Of a DNA stretch of 64,000 nt, positions 8,258-16,989 are shown in pieces. Below the pieces are notes generated by a model. The model saw nothing but the letters and a program-made list of their open reading frames with translations. It did not search any database and was not told the DNA's origin. The position numbers and the translations under genes are program-made. Numbering within the stretch: the first letter of the stretch is position 1; each line of letters opens with the position of its first letter. The DNA lies in NCBI GenBank assembly GCA_041390865.1, contig JAWKPC010000002.1:124001-188000 (forward strand), written 5' to 3'. Source of the stretch: JAUIIK01 sp041390865 (GTDB lineage Bacteria; Chloroflexota; Chloroflexia; Thermomicrobiales; CFX8).

Positions 8258-9343
8258 TTGGCTGCTGAACGCACCGAACAAGCTACCCCGAGGAGGCGAG
8301 AAGAAGCTCGCAAGCGCGGCGATATCCCTCGCTCGGTCGAGGTCAACTCGGCCGTCTCGCTGCTTACCGCCTGGATCGTCCTGTTCGTCTTCGGCGCCGT
8401 CATGGTCGAGCGCATGATGGGCATCATGCGCTGGCAATTCCAGACGCTCGACCGCGAGGACATGTCCTTCGCCGATCTTCGAGCGATGACCAACGATCTC
8501 GGGATGGAGATGTTCAGCATCCTCCTGCCGTTGATCGGGCTGCTGATGCTCGTCGGATTCGTCGTCGGTCTGGGACAGTCGGGATTCCAGCTCAGCCTGG
8601 CCGGCCTGAAACCGCAACCGCAGCGCCTCAACCCTGCCGCCGGCCTGAAACGGATCTTCGGCCTGACCGGCCTCGGCAATCTGGCGAAGTCGATCCTGAA
8701 GCTGATCATCATCGGCGGGGCGACCTGGATGGTGCTGCGCGACCGGATCCAGGAATTCGGCACCTACGTCGGCAGCGACTACCGCCTGACGATGCACGCG
8801 CTGGCCGACACCGCCTGGCGGCTTGGTCTGACAGTGGGCGGGATCTTCCTCATTCTGGCGATCGTCGACTACGCCCTGACGCGCTGGAATTACGCCCGGC
8901 GGCTTCGTATGACCCGGCAGGAAGTGAAGGAGGAGACGAAGCAGTCGGAAGGGAACCCGGAGATCCGGGCAGCGATCCGGCGCCAGCAGCGCGCCATGTC
9001 CCGGAACAGGATGATCGCCGCCGTGCCAACGGCCGACATCATCATCACCAACCCGCTCGAGATCGCCGTCGCGTTGCGCTACGACCCCGATTCGAACCGC
9101 GCCCCGGTCGTCGTCGCCAAGGGGCGGCGACTTCTGGCCGACCGCATCCGCGACATCGCCCGCCAGCACGAGATTCCGATCGTGCCAAACCGGCCGCTGG
9201 CCCGTGCGCTCTATCAGAATGTCGAAGTCGGCTGGGAGATTCCCGCCGATCTCTACGCGGCTGTTGCCGACATCCGTGCCTACATCTACTCGCTCCGCAG
9301 CGGCCAGCCGCAGTGGCTTCGTAACCGGATGGCATCGTCATGA
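8258..9343 (+). CDS. flhB: Flagellar export switch protein FlhB (atypical cleavage motif)
   Basis: 361 residues from a TTG with AGAAGGGGAAGAGG upstream. The N-terminus is typical (RTEQATPRRREEARKRGDIP), followed by four membrane helices and the cytoplasmic domain FlhBC. FlhB switches export from hook to filament substrates after self-cleavage at N-P-T-H. Here the motif reads N265-P266-L267-E268 followed by IAVALRY, so Asn and Pro remain but Thr and His do not. The stop overlaps the flhA start (ATGA). Confidence 0.93.
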   Translation: MAAERTEQATPRRREEARKRGDIPRSVEVNSAVSLLTAWIVLFVFGAVMVERMMGIMRWQFQTLDREDMSFADLRAMTNDLGMEMFSILLPLIGLLMLVGFVVGLGQSGFQLSLAGLKPQPQRLNPAAGLKRIFGLTGLGNLAKSILKLIIIGGATWMVLRDRIQEFGTYVGSDYRLTMHALADTAWRLGLTVGGIFLILAIVDYALTRWNYARRLRMTRQEVKEETKQSEGNPEIRAAIRRQQRAMSRNRMIAAVPTADIIITNPLEIAVALRYDPDSNRAPVVVAKGRRLLADRIRDIARQHEIPIVPNRPLARALYQNVEVGWEIPADLYAAVADIRAYIYSLRSGQPQWLRNRMASS

Positions 9344-11382
9344 TCCGACTCTCGCGCTACAGCGATATTTTCCTGGCATTCGGCGTCATCCTGATCATCG
9401 CGATGATGGTCATACCGCTGCCGCCGTCGATGCTCGACGTGCTGCTGACGACCAATATCTCGCTCGGCCTCGTCGTGCTGCTGGTGTCGATGTACATCAT
9501 CTCGCCGCTGGAGTTCTCGTCTTTCCCGTCGCTGCTCCTGATCGCGACCCTCTTCCGTCTGGCGCTGAACATCTCGTCCAGCCGCCTGATCCTGACGGAA
9601 GGCGACGCGGGATCGGTGATCAACGCATTCGGGACGTTCGTCATCGGCGGCAATATCGTCGTCGGGCTGGTTGTCTTCGCCATCCTGGCGATCATCCAGT
9701 TCGTGGTCATCACCAACGGCGCCGGCCGCGTCGCCGAGGTCGCCGCTCGCTTCACCCTCGACGCATTGCCCGGCAAGCAGATGGCGATCGACGCCGATCT
9801 GAACGCCGGGATGATCGACGAGCAGCAGGCGCGCGCTCGAAGACAGGCCGTCACGCAGGAGGCGAACTTCTACGGCGCGATGGACGGCGCATCGAAGTTC
9901 GTCCGGGGCGATGCCATCGCCGGGATCATCATCATCATGATCAACATCATCGGCGGCATTGCGATCGGCATGCTCCAGCTCGGGCTGTCATTCGGCGAAG
10001 CATTGCAGACGTTTGCCCGGCTTACGGTTGGTGACGGCCTCGTGTCCCAGATCCCGGCCCTGCTGATCTCGACGGCAACCGGAGTCATCGTCACCCGGAG
10101 CGCGTCGGAGAACAACCTTGGCGCAAGCATCACGACCCAGCTCTTCTCAAGCTACCGGGCACTCGGGATCGGCGGGATCATCGTCATGGGCTTCGGGCTG
10201 GCTCCCGGCCTGCCGCCGGTACCATTCATCCTCATCGGCGTCCTGCTGCTCGGGATGGCCGGGGTACTCTGGCGATCCCAGCGCCAACCGGCAGCTGAGG
10301 AGGATCTTACCGAGGCTGCAGCCCCGCCCACGCCCGCCGAGGAAGATCTGTCGCTATTGCTTCAGGTTGATCCGATGGAGCTTGAGATCGGTTACAGCCT
10401 GATCCCGCTCGTCGACGAGAACAGCGCCAGCAACTTGCTGCGCCGCATCTCGTTGATACGGCGGCAGATAGCGCTCGACCTCGGCATCATTGTCCCGTCG
10501 ATCCGTATCCACGACAACCTGGAACTGTCGCCGAACGAGTACCGGATCAAGATCCGCGATGTCGAGGTGGGTCACGGGACGCTCTACCCGGAGCGGCTGA
10601 TGGCGATGGATCCGGGCATCGCCTCGGAACGCGTCGAGGGTATCGAGGGAATCGAGCCGGCCTTCGGTCTCCCGGCGGTCTGGATCTCGTCGAACGATAG
10701 AGAGATCGCCGAACGGCGCGGGTACACGATCGTTGACCCCGGATCGGTGATCGCGACGCATCTGACAGAGATCATCCGCGCCCATGCCGCCGATCTCCTG
10801 ACCCGCCAGGACGTTCAGACGCTCCTCGACGCCGTCAGAACCGACCACCCGACGGTCCTCGACGAGCTGATCCCGAACCTGCTCTCGGTCGGCGAAATCC
10901 AGCAGGTCCTGAGAAACCTGCTGATCGAGGGTGTCTCGATTCGCGACCTGGTAACGATCCTGGAGACGCTCGGAAACGCGGCCCGCAAGGGCAGGGATCT
11001 CACGCAGCTCACCGAAGAAGTACGCCGGGCGCTGGCCGCCTCGATCTCCCGCCGGTTGGCGTCGAGCGACGGCAACCTCTACGTGATGACCCTGTCTCCG
11101 GAGTTGAACCAGTCGCTGATGGGCTCGGTCCAGCAGACGGAAGGTGGTCCGGCGCTATTGCTTGACCCCGAGACGCTCCAGAACACGCTGCAGTCCATCG
11201 GCTCGGAAGCGGAATCGATGGCGGGCCAGGGGCATCGGCCGATCCTTCTAGCGCCGGGCAACATCCGGGCAGCGCTGCGGCGGTTGATCGAGCGGTCGTT
11301 GCCGAATGTTTCCGTGCTTTCGTATCAGGAAGTGGCTCCACAGGTCGACGTGCACTCCGTGGGAATGGTTGGGAGTAGCTAA
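9340..11382 (+). CDS. flhA: Flagellar export protein FlhA
   Basis: 680 residues. The N-terminal half has about eight membrane helices with the FHIPEP signature region (TLFRLALNISSSRLIL, DALPGKQMAIDADLNAGMI, RRQAVTQEANFYGAMDGASKFV). The C-terminal half is the cytoplasmic nonameric ring domain (LEIGYSLIPLVD, YRIKIRDVEVG, LIEGVSIRDLVTILETL). FlhA is the energy-coupling channel and docks chaperone-substrate complexes such as FlgN-FlgK. It overlaps flhB upstream and flhF downstream (TAATG). Confidence 0.95.
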   Translation: MIRLSRYSDIFLAFGVILIIAMMVIPLPPSMLDVLLTTNISLGLVVLLVSMYIISPLEFSSFPSLLLIATLFRLALNISSSRLILTEGDAGSVINAFGTFVIGGNIVVGLVVFAILAIIQFVVITNGAGRVAEVAARFTLDALPGKQMAIDADLNAGMIDEQQARARRQAVTQEANFYGAMDGASKFVRGDAIAGIIIIMINIIGGIAIGMLQLGLSFGEALQTFARLTVGDGLVSQIPALLISTATGVIVTRSASENNLGASITTQLFSSYRALGIGGIIVMGFGLAPGLPPVPFILIGVLLLGMAGVLWRSQRQPAAEEDLTEAAAPPTPAEEDLSLLLQVDPMELEIGYSLIPLVDENSASNLLRRISLIRRQIALDLGIIVPSIRIHDNLELSPNEYRIKIRDVEVGHGTLYPERLMAMDPGIASERVEGIEGIEPAFGLPAVWISSNDREIAERRGYTIVDPGSVIATHLTEIIRAHAADLLTRQDVQTLLDAVRTDHPTVLDELIPNLLSVGEIQQVLRNLLIEGVSIRDLVTILETLGNAARKGRDLTQLTEEVRRALAASISRRLASSDGNLYVMTLSPELNQSLMGSVQQTEGGPALLLDPETLQNTLQSIGSEAESMAGQGHRPILLAPGNIRAALRRLIERSLPNVSVLSYQEVAPQVDVHSVGMVGSS

Positions 11383-12491
11383 TGGATGTCAAACACTACC
11401 GCGGCCATACCGTCCGTGAGGCGATCGAGCAGGCAAAGCGCGAGCTTGGCCCGGATGCACGGATTCTGCATGTCCGCCGGATCGACCCGTTTACGCCCGG
11501 CATCGATCCCAGATTGGGCGACACCGAAGTCGTCGCCGTTGATGAAGCGGTCCGGAGCGGCAGGCCCGGAGGAACCGAGCCCGAGCTACCGCGCCTGCCA
11601 GACCAGGATGACCGACAGGCCAAGCGCCGCCCCCTGCTGCGCCAGCCTATGGTCCATATGGAACGGACCGAGACGCTCAAACAGACCGAGAACCTGAACG
11701 CGCCATCAACGCCGCCGCCTCACGCCCTTCGGGCTCACTTCCGGCGGATCGGCATGGACGAGCATCTCATCGACAAGATCGTCGCCTTCCCGGATCGGAC
11801 GCCGTTGCCGATGCAGCGCGGGCACTTCAAGAAGGTCATCGAGCGCATTGCCCCGACCGGCGCGACGATCCCGACATCAGGTAGGGTCGTCGTCTCCCTG
11901 GTCGGTCCGACCGGCGTCGGGAAAACGACGTCGATCGCGAAGCTGGCCGCCCATTTCGCGGAGCTGGGCCGCCCGGTTTCTCTGATCACGACCGATACGT
12001 TCCGGGTTGGAGCCGTCGAGCAGCTGGATACGTTCGCGCGGCTGATCGACGCCCCGCTGCGCATCGTCTACTCGCGTTCCGACTTCGTCGCGGCGCTCGA
12101 CGCGTCGCATGACGCCGATGTTGTCCTAATCGACACGCCCGGCGTCAGCCCGTACGACGCCGCGATGCTCCAGGAACTGCGGTCGCTCGTCGGCTACCGG
12201 GACCGGGTGCTCTGCTACCTGACGCTGGCGGCATCCTCGGATCCGTACGAATCGATCGAGGCTGCCCGGCGGTTTTCGCTGATCAATCCGGTCGCGCTGA
12301 TTCTCACAAAACTTGATGAAACGCGCAGGTACGGGACAATGATTAACGTCGCCAATGCCTGTGATCTTCCGCTCGGATATCTGGCAACAGGCCCGAGCGT
12401 GCCGGATGATCTCCACATCGCAACCCCTGATGTGCTGCGCGACTTCATCATGCCGAATGAATGGGTCATGAACGTTGGAGGAACTGCCTAA
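11382..12491 (+). CDS. flhF: SRP-type GTPase FlhF
   Basis: 369 residues. The N-terminus (MDVKHYRGHTVREAIEQAKR, LGPDARILHVRRI) is the FlhF B domain, followed by a linker and the NG GTPase domain with P-loop GPTGVGKTT at about 175-183, the DTFRVGAVEQL motif, DTPG (G3) and TKLDE (G4). FlhF sets the site and number of flagella. Unlike many operons, no flhG/minD-like gene follows; a small membrane protein takes its place. The start codon overlaps the flhA stop. Confidence 0.93.
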   Translation: MDVKHYRGHTVREAIEQAKRELGPDARILHVRRIDPFTPGIDPRLGDTEVVAVDEAVRSGRPGGTEPELPRLPDQDDRQAKRRPLLRQPMVHMERTETLKQTENLNAPSTPPPHALRAHFRRIGMDEHLIDKIVAFPDRTPLPMQRGHFKKVIERIAPTGATIPTSGRVVVSLVGPTGVGKTTSIAKLAAHFAELGRPVSLITTDTFRVGAVEQLDTFARLIDAPLRIVYSRSDFVAALDASHDADVVLIDTPGVSPYDAAMLQELRSLVGYRDRVLCYLTLAASSDPYESIEAARRFSLINPVALILTKLDETRRYGTMINVANACDLPLGYLATGPSVPDDLHIATPDVLRDFIMPNEWVMNVGGTA

Positions 12492-12833
12492 GTGGCTTCG
12501 AACGCGGACGATGGCAAAACCAACGGGGATGATGCCGCTCGGGACGCGGAGGAGCGGTCCACGCCTGGGAACTGGCTCGGACGCTGGGTGCTGATCGTCG
12601 CCATTCTGGCGTTCCTGGTCGTCTACGTCTCACAGCTCGCCCAGGGGAGCGGTCTGCTATTCGCGATTTTGCTCTCGGCCGGGGCGATGGGCGTCGTCGG
12701 CTTCGGCGGGATGCTCGTGCGCCGGATTCTGCTGCGAACGGCATCCAGCGAACGCGCGGCGCGGATTCTGGAACAGATGCGGGACATGACCGAAGCGCGG
12801 GCCGGTGACACCAATGCGAACGCGGACGAATAA
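12492..12833 (+). CDS. Small two-helix membrane protein in the flagellar operon
   Basis: 113 residues from a GTG directly after the flhF stop. A charged N-terminus (1-26) is followed by two membrane helices (WVLIVAILAFLVVYVSQLA and LLFAILLSAGAMGVVGFGG) and a basic/acidic C-terminal helix (SSERAARILEQMRDMTEA). I recognise no family. It occupies the flhG position between flhF and fliA, so a flagellar role is likely by context only. Confidence 0.7.
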   Translation: MASNADDGKTNGDDAARDAEERSTPGNWLGRWVLIVAILAFLVVYVSQLAQGSGLLFAILLSAGAMGVVGFGGMLVRRILLRTASSERAARILEQMRDMTEARAGDTNANADE

Positions 12834-12902
12834 CGAGTATGTGGCACGATAAACAGAGGATTCAAGCAAACAAGATACAGCGGCGGGGCCGGGAGCGGAT
12901 AG

Positions 12903-13742
12903 ATGGCTGAGAACCGTGGACAACGGAGATTCTTGCGACGCCGACAACGGGACGTCGTACCGGACGAGGGCCGTGGTGCGCGCCTCTGGGAGGAGTACCA
13001 TCTGCGCCCGACGACATCGCTTCGCGAAGACATTGTCGTCCAATACGCTCCGCTGGTCCGCTACGTGATCGGCCGGCTGGCGCTGCGGCTACCGACCGGC
13101 ATGGACCACGAAGACCTGCTCGGCTACGGAACGATCGGGCTCATCGAAGCGGTCGATCGGTTCGATCCGACCAGGGGCGTCAAGTTCGAGACATACGCCA
13201 TCCAGCGCATCCGGGGCTCGATCATCGACCAGCTTCGGCGAATGGACCCGGTCACCCGCGGCATACGCCAGAAGGCGACGCAGATCGAGCGGGCGATGAG
13301 TGCGATCAGCATGGAGCAGGGCCGCACCCCGGAAGACGAGGAAGTCGCGGACCGGCTGGACATGTCGCTCGAGGAGTATCACCGCGTTCTTCGCGAAAGC
13401 AATATCTATCTGGTTCCGCTCGATGGCGGGCCGCGAGGCGAGGATGACGTACTGCTCATCGACACGATCGTCGACGAGGACAGCCCGGACCCGGTCGAGG
13501 TGTCAATCGACCAGGAGATGATCCGGCTACTTGCCGACGCAATAGACGATCTACCGGAAAGGGACCAGCTTATTCTTAAGCTCTACCATTTCGAACAGCT
13601 CACTCTAAAGGAAATAGGTCAGGTGCTCGACGTGACGGAGTCGAGAGTCAGCCAGCTCCATTCGCGAGCGGTGCTCCAGTTGCGAAGCGTCCTGAACCGG
13701 GAAACGGAATCGAATGCCGAAGCGGCAGGAGTATCAACATGA
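12903..13742 (+). CDS. fliA: Flagellar sigma factor FliA/SigD (sigma-28)
   Basis: 279 residues with the sigma-70 family regions: region 2 (APLVRYVIGRLALRLP, DLLGYGTIGLIEAVDRFDP, FETYAIQRIRGSIIDQLR, then the conserved DPVTR that follows), region 3 (QIERAMSAISMEQGRTPEDE) and region 4 (LPERDQLILKLYHFEQLTLK, EIGQVLDVTESRVSQLHSRA). It directs late flagellar transcription and should be held by the FlgM encoded at 16639. It probably reads the TAAA-N15-GTCGATAG sites found before flgM and flgK. The stop overlaps the next start (ATGA). Confidence 0.93.
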   Translation: MAENRGQRRFLRRRQRDVVPDEGRGARLWEEYHLRPTTSLREDIVVQYAPLVRYVIGRLALRLPTGMDHEDLLGYGTIGLIEAVDRFDPTRGVKFETYAIQRIRGSIIDQLRRMDPVTRGIRQKATQIERAMSAISMEQGRTPEDEEVADRLDMSLEEYHRVLRESNIYLVPLDGGPRGEDDVLLIDTIVDEDSPDPVEVSIDQEMIRLLADAIDDLPERDQLILKLYHFEQLTLKEIGQVLDVTESRVSQLHSRAVLQLRSVLNRETESNAEAAGVST

Positions 13743-14286
13743 TCTGGCTTGTCCTCGCGCTGGTGGTCGCGTTCGCGGTCGCACAGTCATTGATTATCGA
13801 ACGGCTCTGGCGAGATCAGCGGCGGACCCGCGGCGAGCTCGATGAGCTCTATGAGCAGGTCGACGCGCTGGCTGTCGCCGTCGACCGCCAGGTGCTGACC
13901 CAGGAACAGATCCACGACCAGATCAAGCCGGTTGCGGCGGCAATCCGCGAAGCAACCAGGTTGTCGTCGAGACGATGGACTCGCTGGTCGGCACAATCCG
14001 GGACGCCAAGACCGAACGGCGCAAACTGCGGGATCTGATCGAAAAGGCTGGCCCGCTCCTGGCCAGCTCCGGGCAGTCCCGGGAAGACGAGGGGGAGCCG
14101 GAGACTCGACAGCCGGAGCCCACCCAGTCGAACGAGAAGTCTCCCGTGCCGATTTCCTGGCCGGACACCGGCGGGCGGGTCGACATCACCGCCGTCGCCC
14201 GCAAGCAGGGACGCAGCCGGTCGGAGGTTGCGCTGGCAGAGCGCCTTGGTCGGACCATGGCATCAAAGAAGAGAGCAACTGGATGA
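13739..14286 (+). pseudogene. SwrB/YlxL-like membrane-anchored protein, one-base frameshift
   Basis: Frame 1 gives an N-terminal anchor (MIWLVLALVVAFAVAQSL) and a coiled coil (RTRGELDELYEQVDALAVAV). Frame 2 continues it (VVVETMDSLVGTIRDAK) to a Pro/Ser-rich linker and a C-terminal helix pair DITAVARKQGRSRSEVALAE, like the short helix-turn-helix of YlxL/SwrB (DUF6115-like) proteins. The frames join if ACCAGG at 13955-13960 had one more G, so this is one gene with a -1 break, real or a sequencing error. Its place directly after fliA is the same as swrB after sigD in Bacillus. Confidence 0.65.
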
Positions 14287-14906
14287 TTCACGTTTCTTCC
14301 CGACGCGTCCAGGCCGCGCTGAGTGCCCTTGTGATGGCGACGCTGCTGCTGATTCCGGCGATCGCGCTGGCGAACGGCACGCCGATTCGCGTCCAGGTGG
14401 CCTATCAGCCACCGTACTCGAACGCCGGCCCCGAAGACGCGACCGGAACGGTCGAGATCGCCTTCAGCGACGGCGAAGTGCATGGTGACATCGAAGGCTT
14501 GCCGGTCCAGCCGGACAGCCACTATGAGGTCTGGCTCTACAACACCAAGACGGAGGAAATTCTCTCGCTCACGACCTTCGAAGCGGACGACTCCGGCGCA
14601 ACGCAGTTCGACGCCCTGTTTGATGAGCCGATCCCCGAGGACGGTTGGGATCTCGTTGTTATCACGATCGAGGATGAGCCGGACAGCTCTCCGGATCCCG
14701 ACAGCCGCTGGTCGCTGGTCGGCACATTCTCCGGCACCGATGTCGAAGCCGAGGTCGTGCCGGCGGAGCTGCCGCGCACCGGAAGCCGTCCCGGCCCGTC
14801 GGACAACGCCGCCATGTACGGCGCGCTCGTCGTCGGTGGCGCGCTGGCAGCGGGCATCGTCATCGCCCTGGTCGTTCCGTCCGTTCGCGAGAGGGAATCA
14901 GAATGA
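14283..14906 (+). CDS. Secreted RskA-C-like protein with LPXTG-type sorting signal
   Basis: 207 residues from the ATG overlapping the preceding stop; longer upstream frames are not coding. A signal peptide (ALSALVMATLLLIPAIALA) leads to a beta-rich domain resembling the extracytoplasmic part of anti-sigma-K factors (SHYEVWLYNTKTEEI, GWDLVVITIEDEPDSSPDPD, WSLVGTF). The C-terminus is LPRTG, a hydrophobic helix (MYGALVVGGALAAGIVIALV) and RERESE, the layout of a sortase substrate. It sits between the SwrB-like gene and flgF and overlaps both. The function is unknown; no N-terminal sigma-binding domain is visible. Confidence 0.75.
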   Translation: MIHVSSRRVQAALSALVMATLLLIPAIALANGTPIRVQVAYQPPYSNAGPEDATGTVEIAFSDGEVHGDIEGLPVQPDSHYEVWLYNTKTEEILSLTTFEADDSGATQFDALFDEPIPEDGWDLVVITIEDEPDSSPDPDSRWSLVGTFSGTDVEAEVVPAELPRTGSRPGPSDNAAMYGALVVGGALAAGIVIALVVPSVRERESE

Positions 14907-15652
14907 TTAGAGGCTGGTACACCGCCGCGTCAGGGATGGTGGCCCAGATGGCTCGTCAGCTCAGCAACGCCGCCAACCTCGCGAACCTCTCAACCCCTGG
15001 CTATCGACAGGTCGACGTCCAGGTCGAGGAGTTCCAGAACATGCTGCTAACGCACTTCGAATCTCAGGATGAGTTCACCCTCGGCGATCTATCGACCGCC
15101 GTGGCGATGGCGCCGCTGGAGATCAACCCGGCTCAGGGCTCGTTGCGAGAAACCGGGCGGGCGCTCGATCTCGCGATATCCGGAAACGGGTTCTTCTCGA
15201 TCCAGGCGGCCGGGGGCAACGAATACACCCGCAACGGCGTCTTCAACCTCGAACCTGGAGGGCGGCTGGTCACGAGTGACGGATTCCAGGTCAACGGCGT
15301 CGGCGATACCCCGATCATCATCCCGCCCGAGCGTATGGACGAGGTCTGGATCACGTCCGACGGGACCGTCCAGGCAGGGGACGACGTCTTCGGCCAACTT
15401 CAGATCGTCGAATTCGCGGAGCCCGGGCAGATCGAGTCCAATGGCCGCAATCGCTACATCACCGACCAGGAACCGCTGGCGTCGCCCGATTCGAGCATCC
15501 ACCAGGGGTACCTCGAGATGTCCAACGTCGACGTGAACCAGACGACGGTGGATCTCATGGAAGCGCAACGGGCCTACGAGTTCTCCCAGCGCATGGTCCA
15601 GATGCAGGACGAAACGCTCCAGATGACGGTTCGTGACCTGGGCCGTGTCTAG
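14903..15652 (+). CDS. flgF: Flagellar hook-basal body protein, FlgF/FlgG family
   Basis: 249 residues of the FlgE/F/G rod family: N-terminal signature MIRGWYTAASGMVAQMARQL ... NLANLSTPGYR, middle ALDLAISGNGFFSI ... GFQVNG, and C-terminal LEMSNVDVNQTTVDLMEAQR ... RAYEFSQRMVQMQDETLQ. It forms part of the rod. It is the first of two paralogues in tandem and is assigned FlgF by order; FlhO/FlhP-type naming would be equally valid. The start overlaps the previous gene (ATGA). Confidence 0.85.
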   Translation: MIRGWYTAASGMVAQMARQLSNAANLANLSTPGYRQVDVQVEEFQNMLLTHFESQDEFTLGDLSTAVAMAPLEINPAQGSLRETGRALDLAISGNGFFSIQAAGGNEYTRNGVFNLEPGGRLVTSDGFQVNGVGDTPIIIPPERMDEVWITSDGTVQAGDDVFGQLQIVEFAEPGQIESNGRNRYITDQEPLASPDSSIHQGYLEMSNVDVNQTTVDLMEAQRAYEFSQRMVQMQDETLQMTVRDLGRV

Positions 15653-15684
15653 TACGCATGTGATCGCGGAAGGGACCGCCCCAG

Positions 15685-16461
15685 ATGGCCAGCTATGAGA
15701 TATCCGCCTCCGGAATCAGGCTGCAGCAGCAGATTCTCGATACCGTGGCGAACAACATCTCCAACGTGAATACGCTCGGCTACAAGGCCCGGAGAGCCGA
15801 AGCAGCCGACATCAAGTTCAATCTGCATCACATCCTCGAATTGCAGACCGGCGAAGACGACCCGCAGTCGGCCGGCGGCCTGCTCCAGGCGACGACGAAG
15901 CTCTGGGCGCAGGGACCGGCCCAGATCACCGACCGCGAGCTCGACGTCGCGGTCTTCGGCGAAGGGTTCCTGCGGGTCAACACCGGAGCCGAAATCGCCT
16001 ATACGCGGAGTGGATCGCTCAACGTCGACGAGGACGGCATGCTCGTGACCTCCGACGGCGCCTACGTCCTTGGGGTCGACGGCGCGGCGATCCAGGTCCC
16101 GGAAGGCAGCTCGATCGCGCGGATCGACGACACCGGGAACGTTCTGGCCGTCGAAGTTGGCGGGGTCGACGAGCAGAACATCGGCCAGATCGGGCTGGCA
16201 CGCTTCGAAAACCCGCAGGGATTGCTCGCGACCGGCGACAGTCTGTTCAGTGAGACGGAGGCATCCGGCGTTGCGATTGCCGGGGTCGCCGGCGGGGAGG
16301 GCTACGGCCGGGTCGTGGGCGGCGTTCTCGAGATGTCTAACGTCGATCTGCCGGACGAAATGACCCGGATGATCGAAGCGCAGCGCGCCTACCAGCTCAA
16401 TATCAACGCCCTGCAGACGCTCGACGAAATGGTGACAAGAGCGCTCGATCTACGCAGGTAG
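15685..16461 (+). CDS. flgG: Flagellar rod protein FlgG-like
   Basis: 258 residues with the rod-protein ends: N-terminal LQQQILDTVANNISNVNTLG-YK and C-terminal LEMSNVDLPDEMTRMIEAQR followed by AYQLNINALQTLDEM. The central domain (ELDVAVFGEGFLRVNTG ... TRSGSLNVDEDG) is typical. It follows the flgF-like gene by 32 bp. No flgA, flgH or flgI (P- and L-ring) follows, as expected for an envelope without an outer membrane. Confidence 0.87.
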   Translation: MASYEISASGIRLQQQILDTVANNISNVNTLGYKARRAEAADIKFNLHHILELQTGEDDPQSAGGLLQATTKLWAQGPAQITDRELDVAVFGEGFLRVNTGAEIAYTRSGSLNVDEDGMLVTSDGAYVLGVDGAAIQVPEGSSIARIDDTGNVLAVEVGGVDEQNIGQIGLARFENPQGLLATGDSLFSETEASGVAIAGVAGGEGYGRVVGGVLEMSNVDLPDEMTRMIEAQRAYQLNINALQTLDEMVTRALDLRR

Positions 16462-16529
16462 GTACACTGGTACCGGTCATGTTGGCCGGTTGTCGTAAGA
16501 CCACCGCACCGAACCCAGGCCCTTTGGAC

Positions 16530-16556
16530 TAAAGATTCTCCAGGACGGGTCGATAG
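16530..16556 (+). promoter_or_regulatory. Sigma-28 (FliA) promoter for flgM-flgN
   Basis: TAAA at 16530-16533, exactly 15 bp, then GTCGATAG at 16549-16556; the consensus is TAAA-N15-GCCGATAA. It lies 82 bp upstream of the flgM start. A late promoter here would give FliA-dependent synthesis of its own anti-sigma factor. The same -10 octamer at the same spacing precedes flgK at 39578. Confidence 0.7.
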
Positions 16557-16638
16557 TTAGACTAACCGGGCAGGGAACGCTACACAGAACTTGCACCCGG
16601 CCTAGACGTTGACAGACAACACTGAACGGAGGAGATCG

Positions 16639-16986
16639 ATGGTCGATCGAGTCAATCCAGCATCAGGCGACCAGAGCATCAACCGTCCAACAGATTCGGG
16701 ACCAACGCGGAATGTCGCCGAAAATCGCGGCACGGCAGGTGTCGGCGACGCGCGAACAGGCTCAGTCGCCAATCAGGAATCGACGGCGCGTGTCGCGTCC
16801 GATTCCGTCGACATCTCCGGAGAGGCCGCATTCCGGAGCCGGGCGCTCGAAGCCGTCCGGGAAGCACCAGATGTCCGGGAGGACCGCGTCCAGGCCTTGC
16901 GCCAGGCAATTGCATCCGGCAACTACAACGTGACCAGCGCCGATCTCGCCGCGCACCTTCTCGGCCAGGCAGGCAACGGCGAATAA
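16639..16986 (+). CDS. flgM: Anti-sigma-28 factor FlgM
   Basis: 115 residues from the ATG preceded by GGAGGAG; an upstream TTG at 16609 would add ten residues but lacks a ribosome site. The N-terminal half is disordered, as in FlgM. The C-terminal half carries the sigma-binding region DSVDISGEAAF ... VREDRVQALRQAIASGNYNV ... LAAHLLG. It binds FliA until the hook is finished and FlgM is exported. It forms a pair with the flgN-like gene 3 bp downstream. Confidence 0.88.
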   Translation: MVDRVNPASGDQSINRPTDSGPTRNVAENRGTAGVGDARTGSVANQESTARVASDSVDISGEAAFRSRALEAVREAPDVREDRVQALRQAIASGNYNVTSADLAAHLLGQAGNGE

Positions 16987-16989
16987 GCG

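Noticed and set aside
7787..9169. Long minus-strand open frame (460 codons) opposite fliR-flhB
   Set aside because: It is antisense to two clear flagellar genes and is rich in His, Gln, Asp and Arg, as expected for the complement of GC-rich coding sequence.
13932..14906. 324-codon frame starting within the SwrB-like gene
   Set aside because: The first ~117 codons are low-complexity Arg/Gly/Ala sequence out of frame with the SwrB-like protein; the real start is the ATG at 14283 before a signal peptide.
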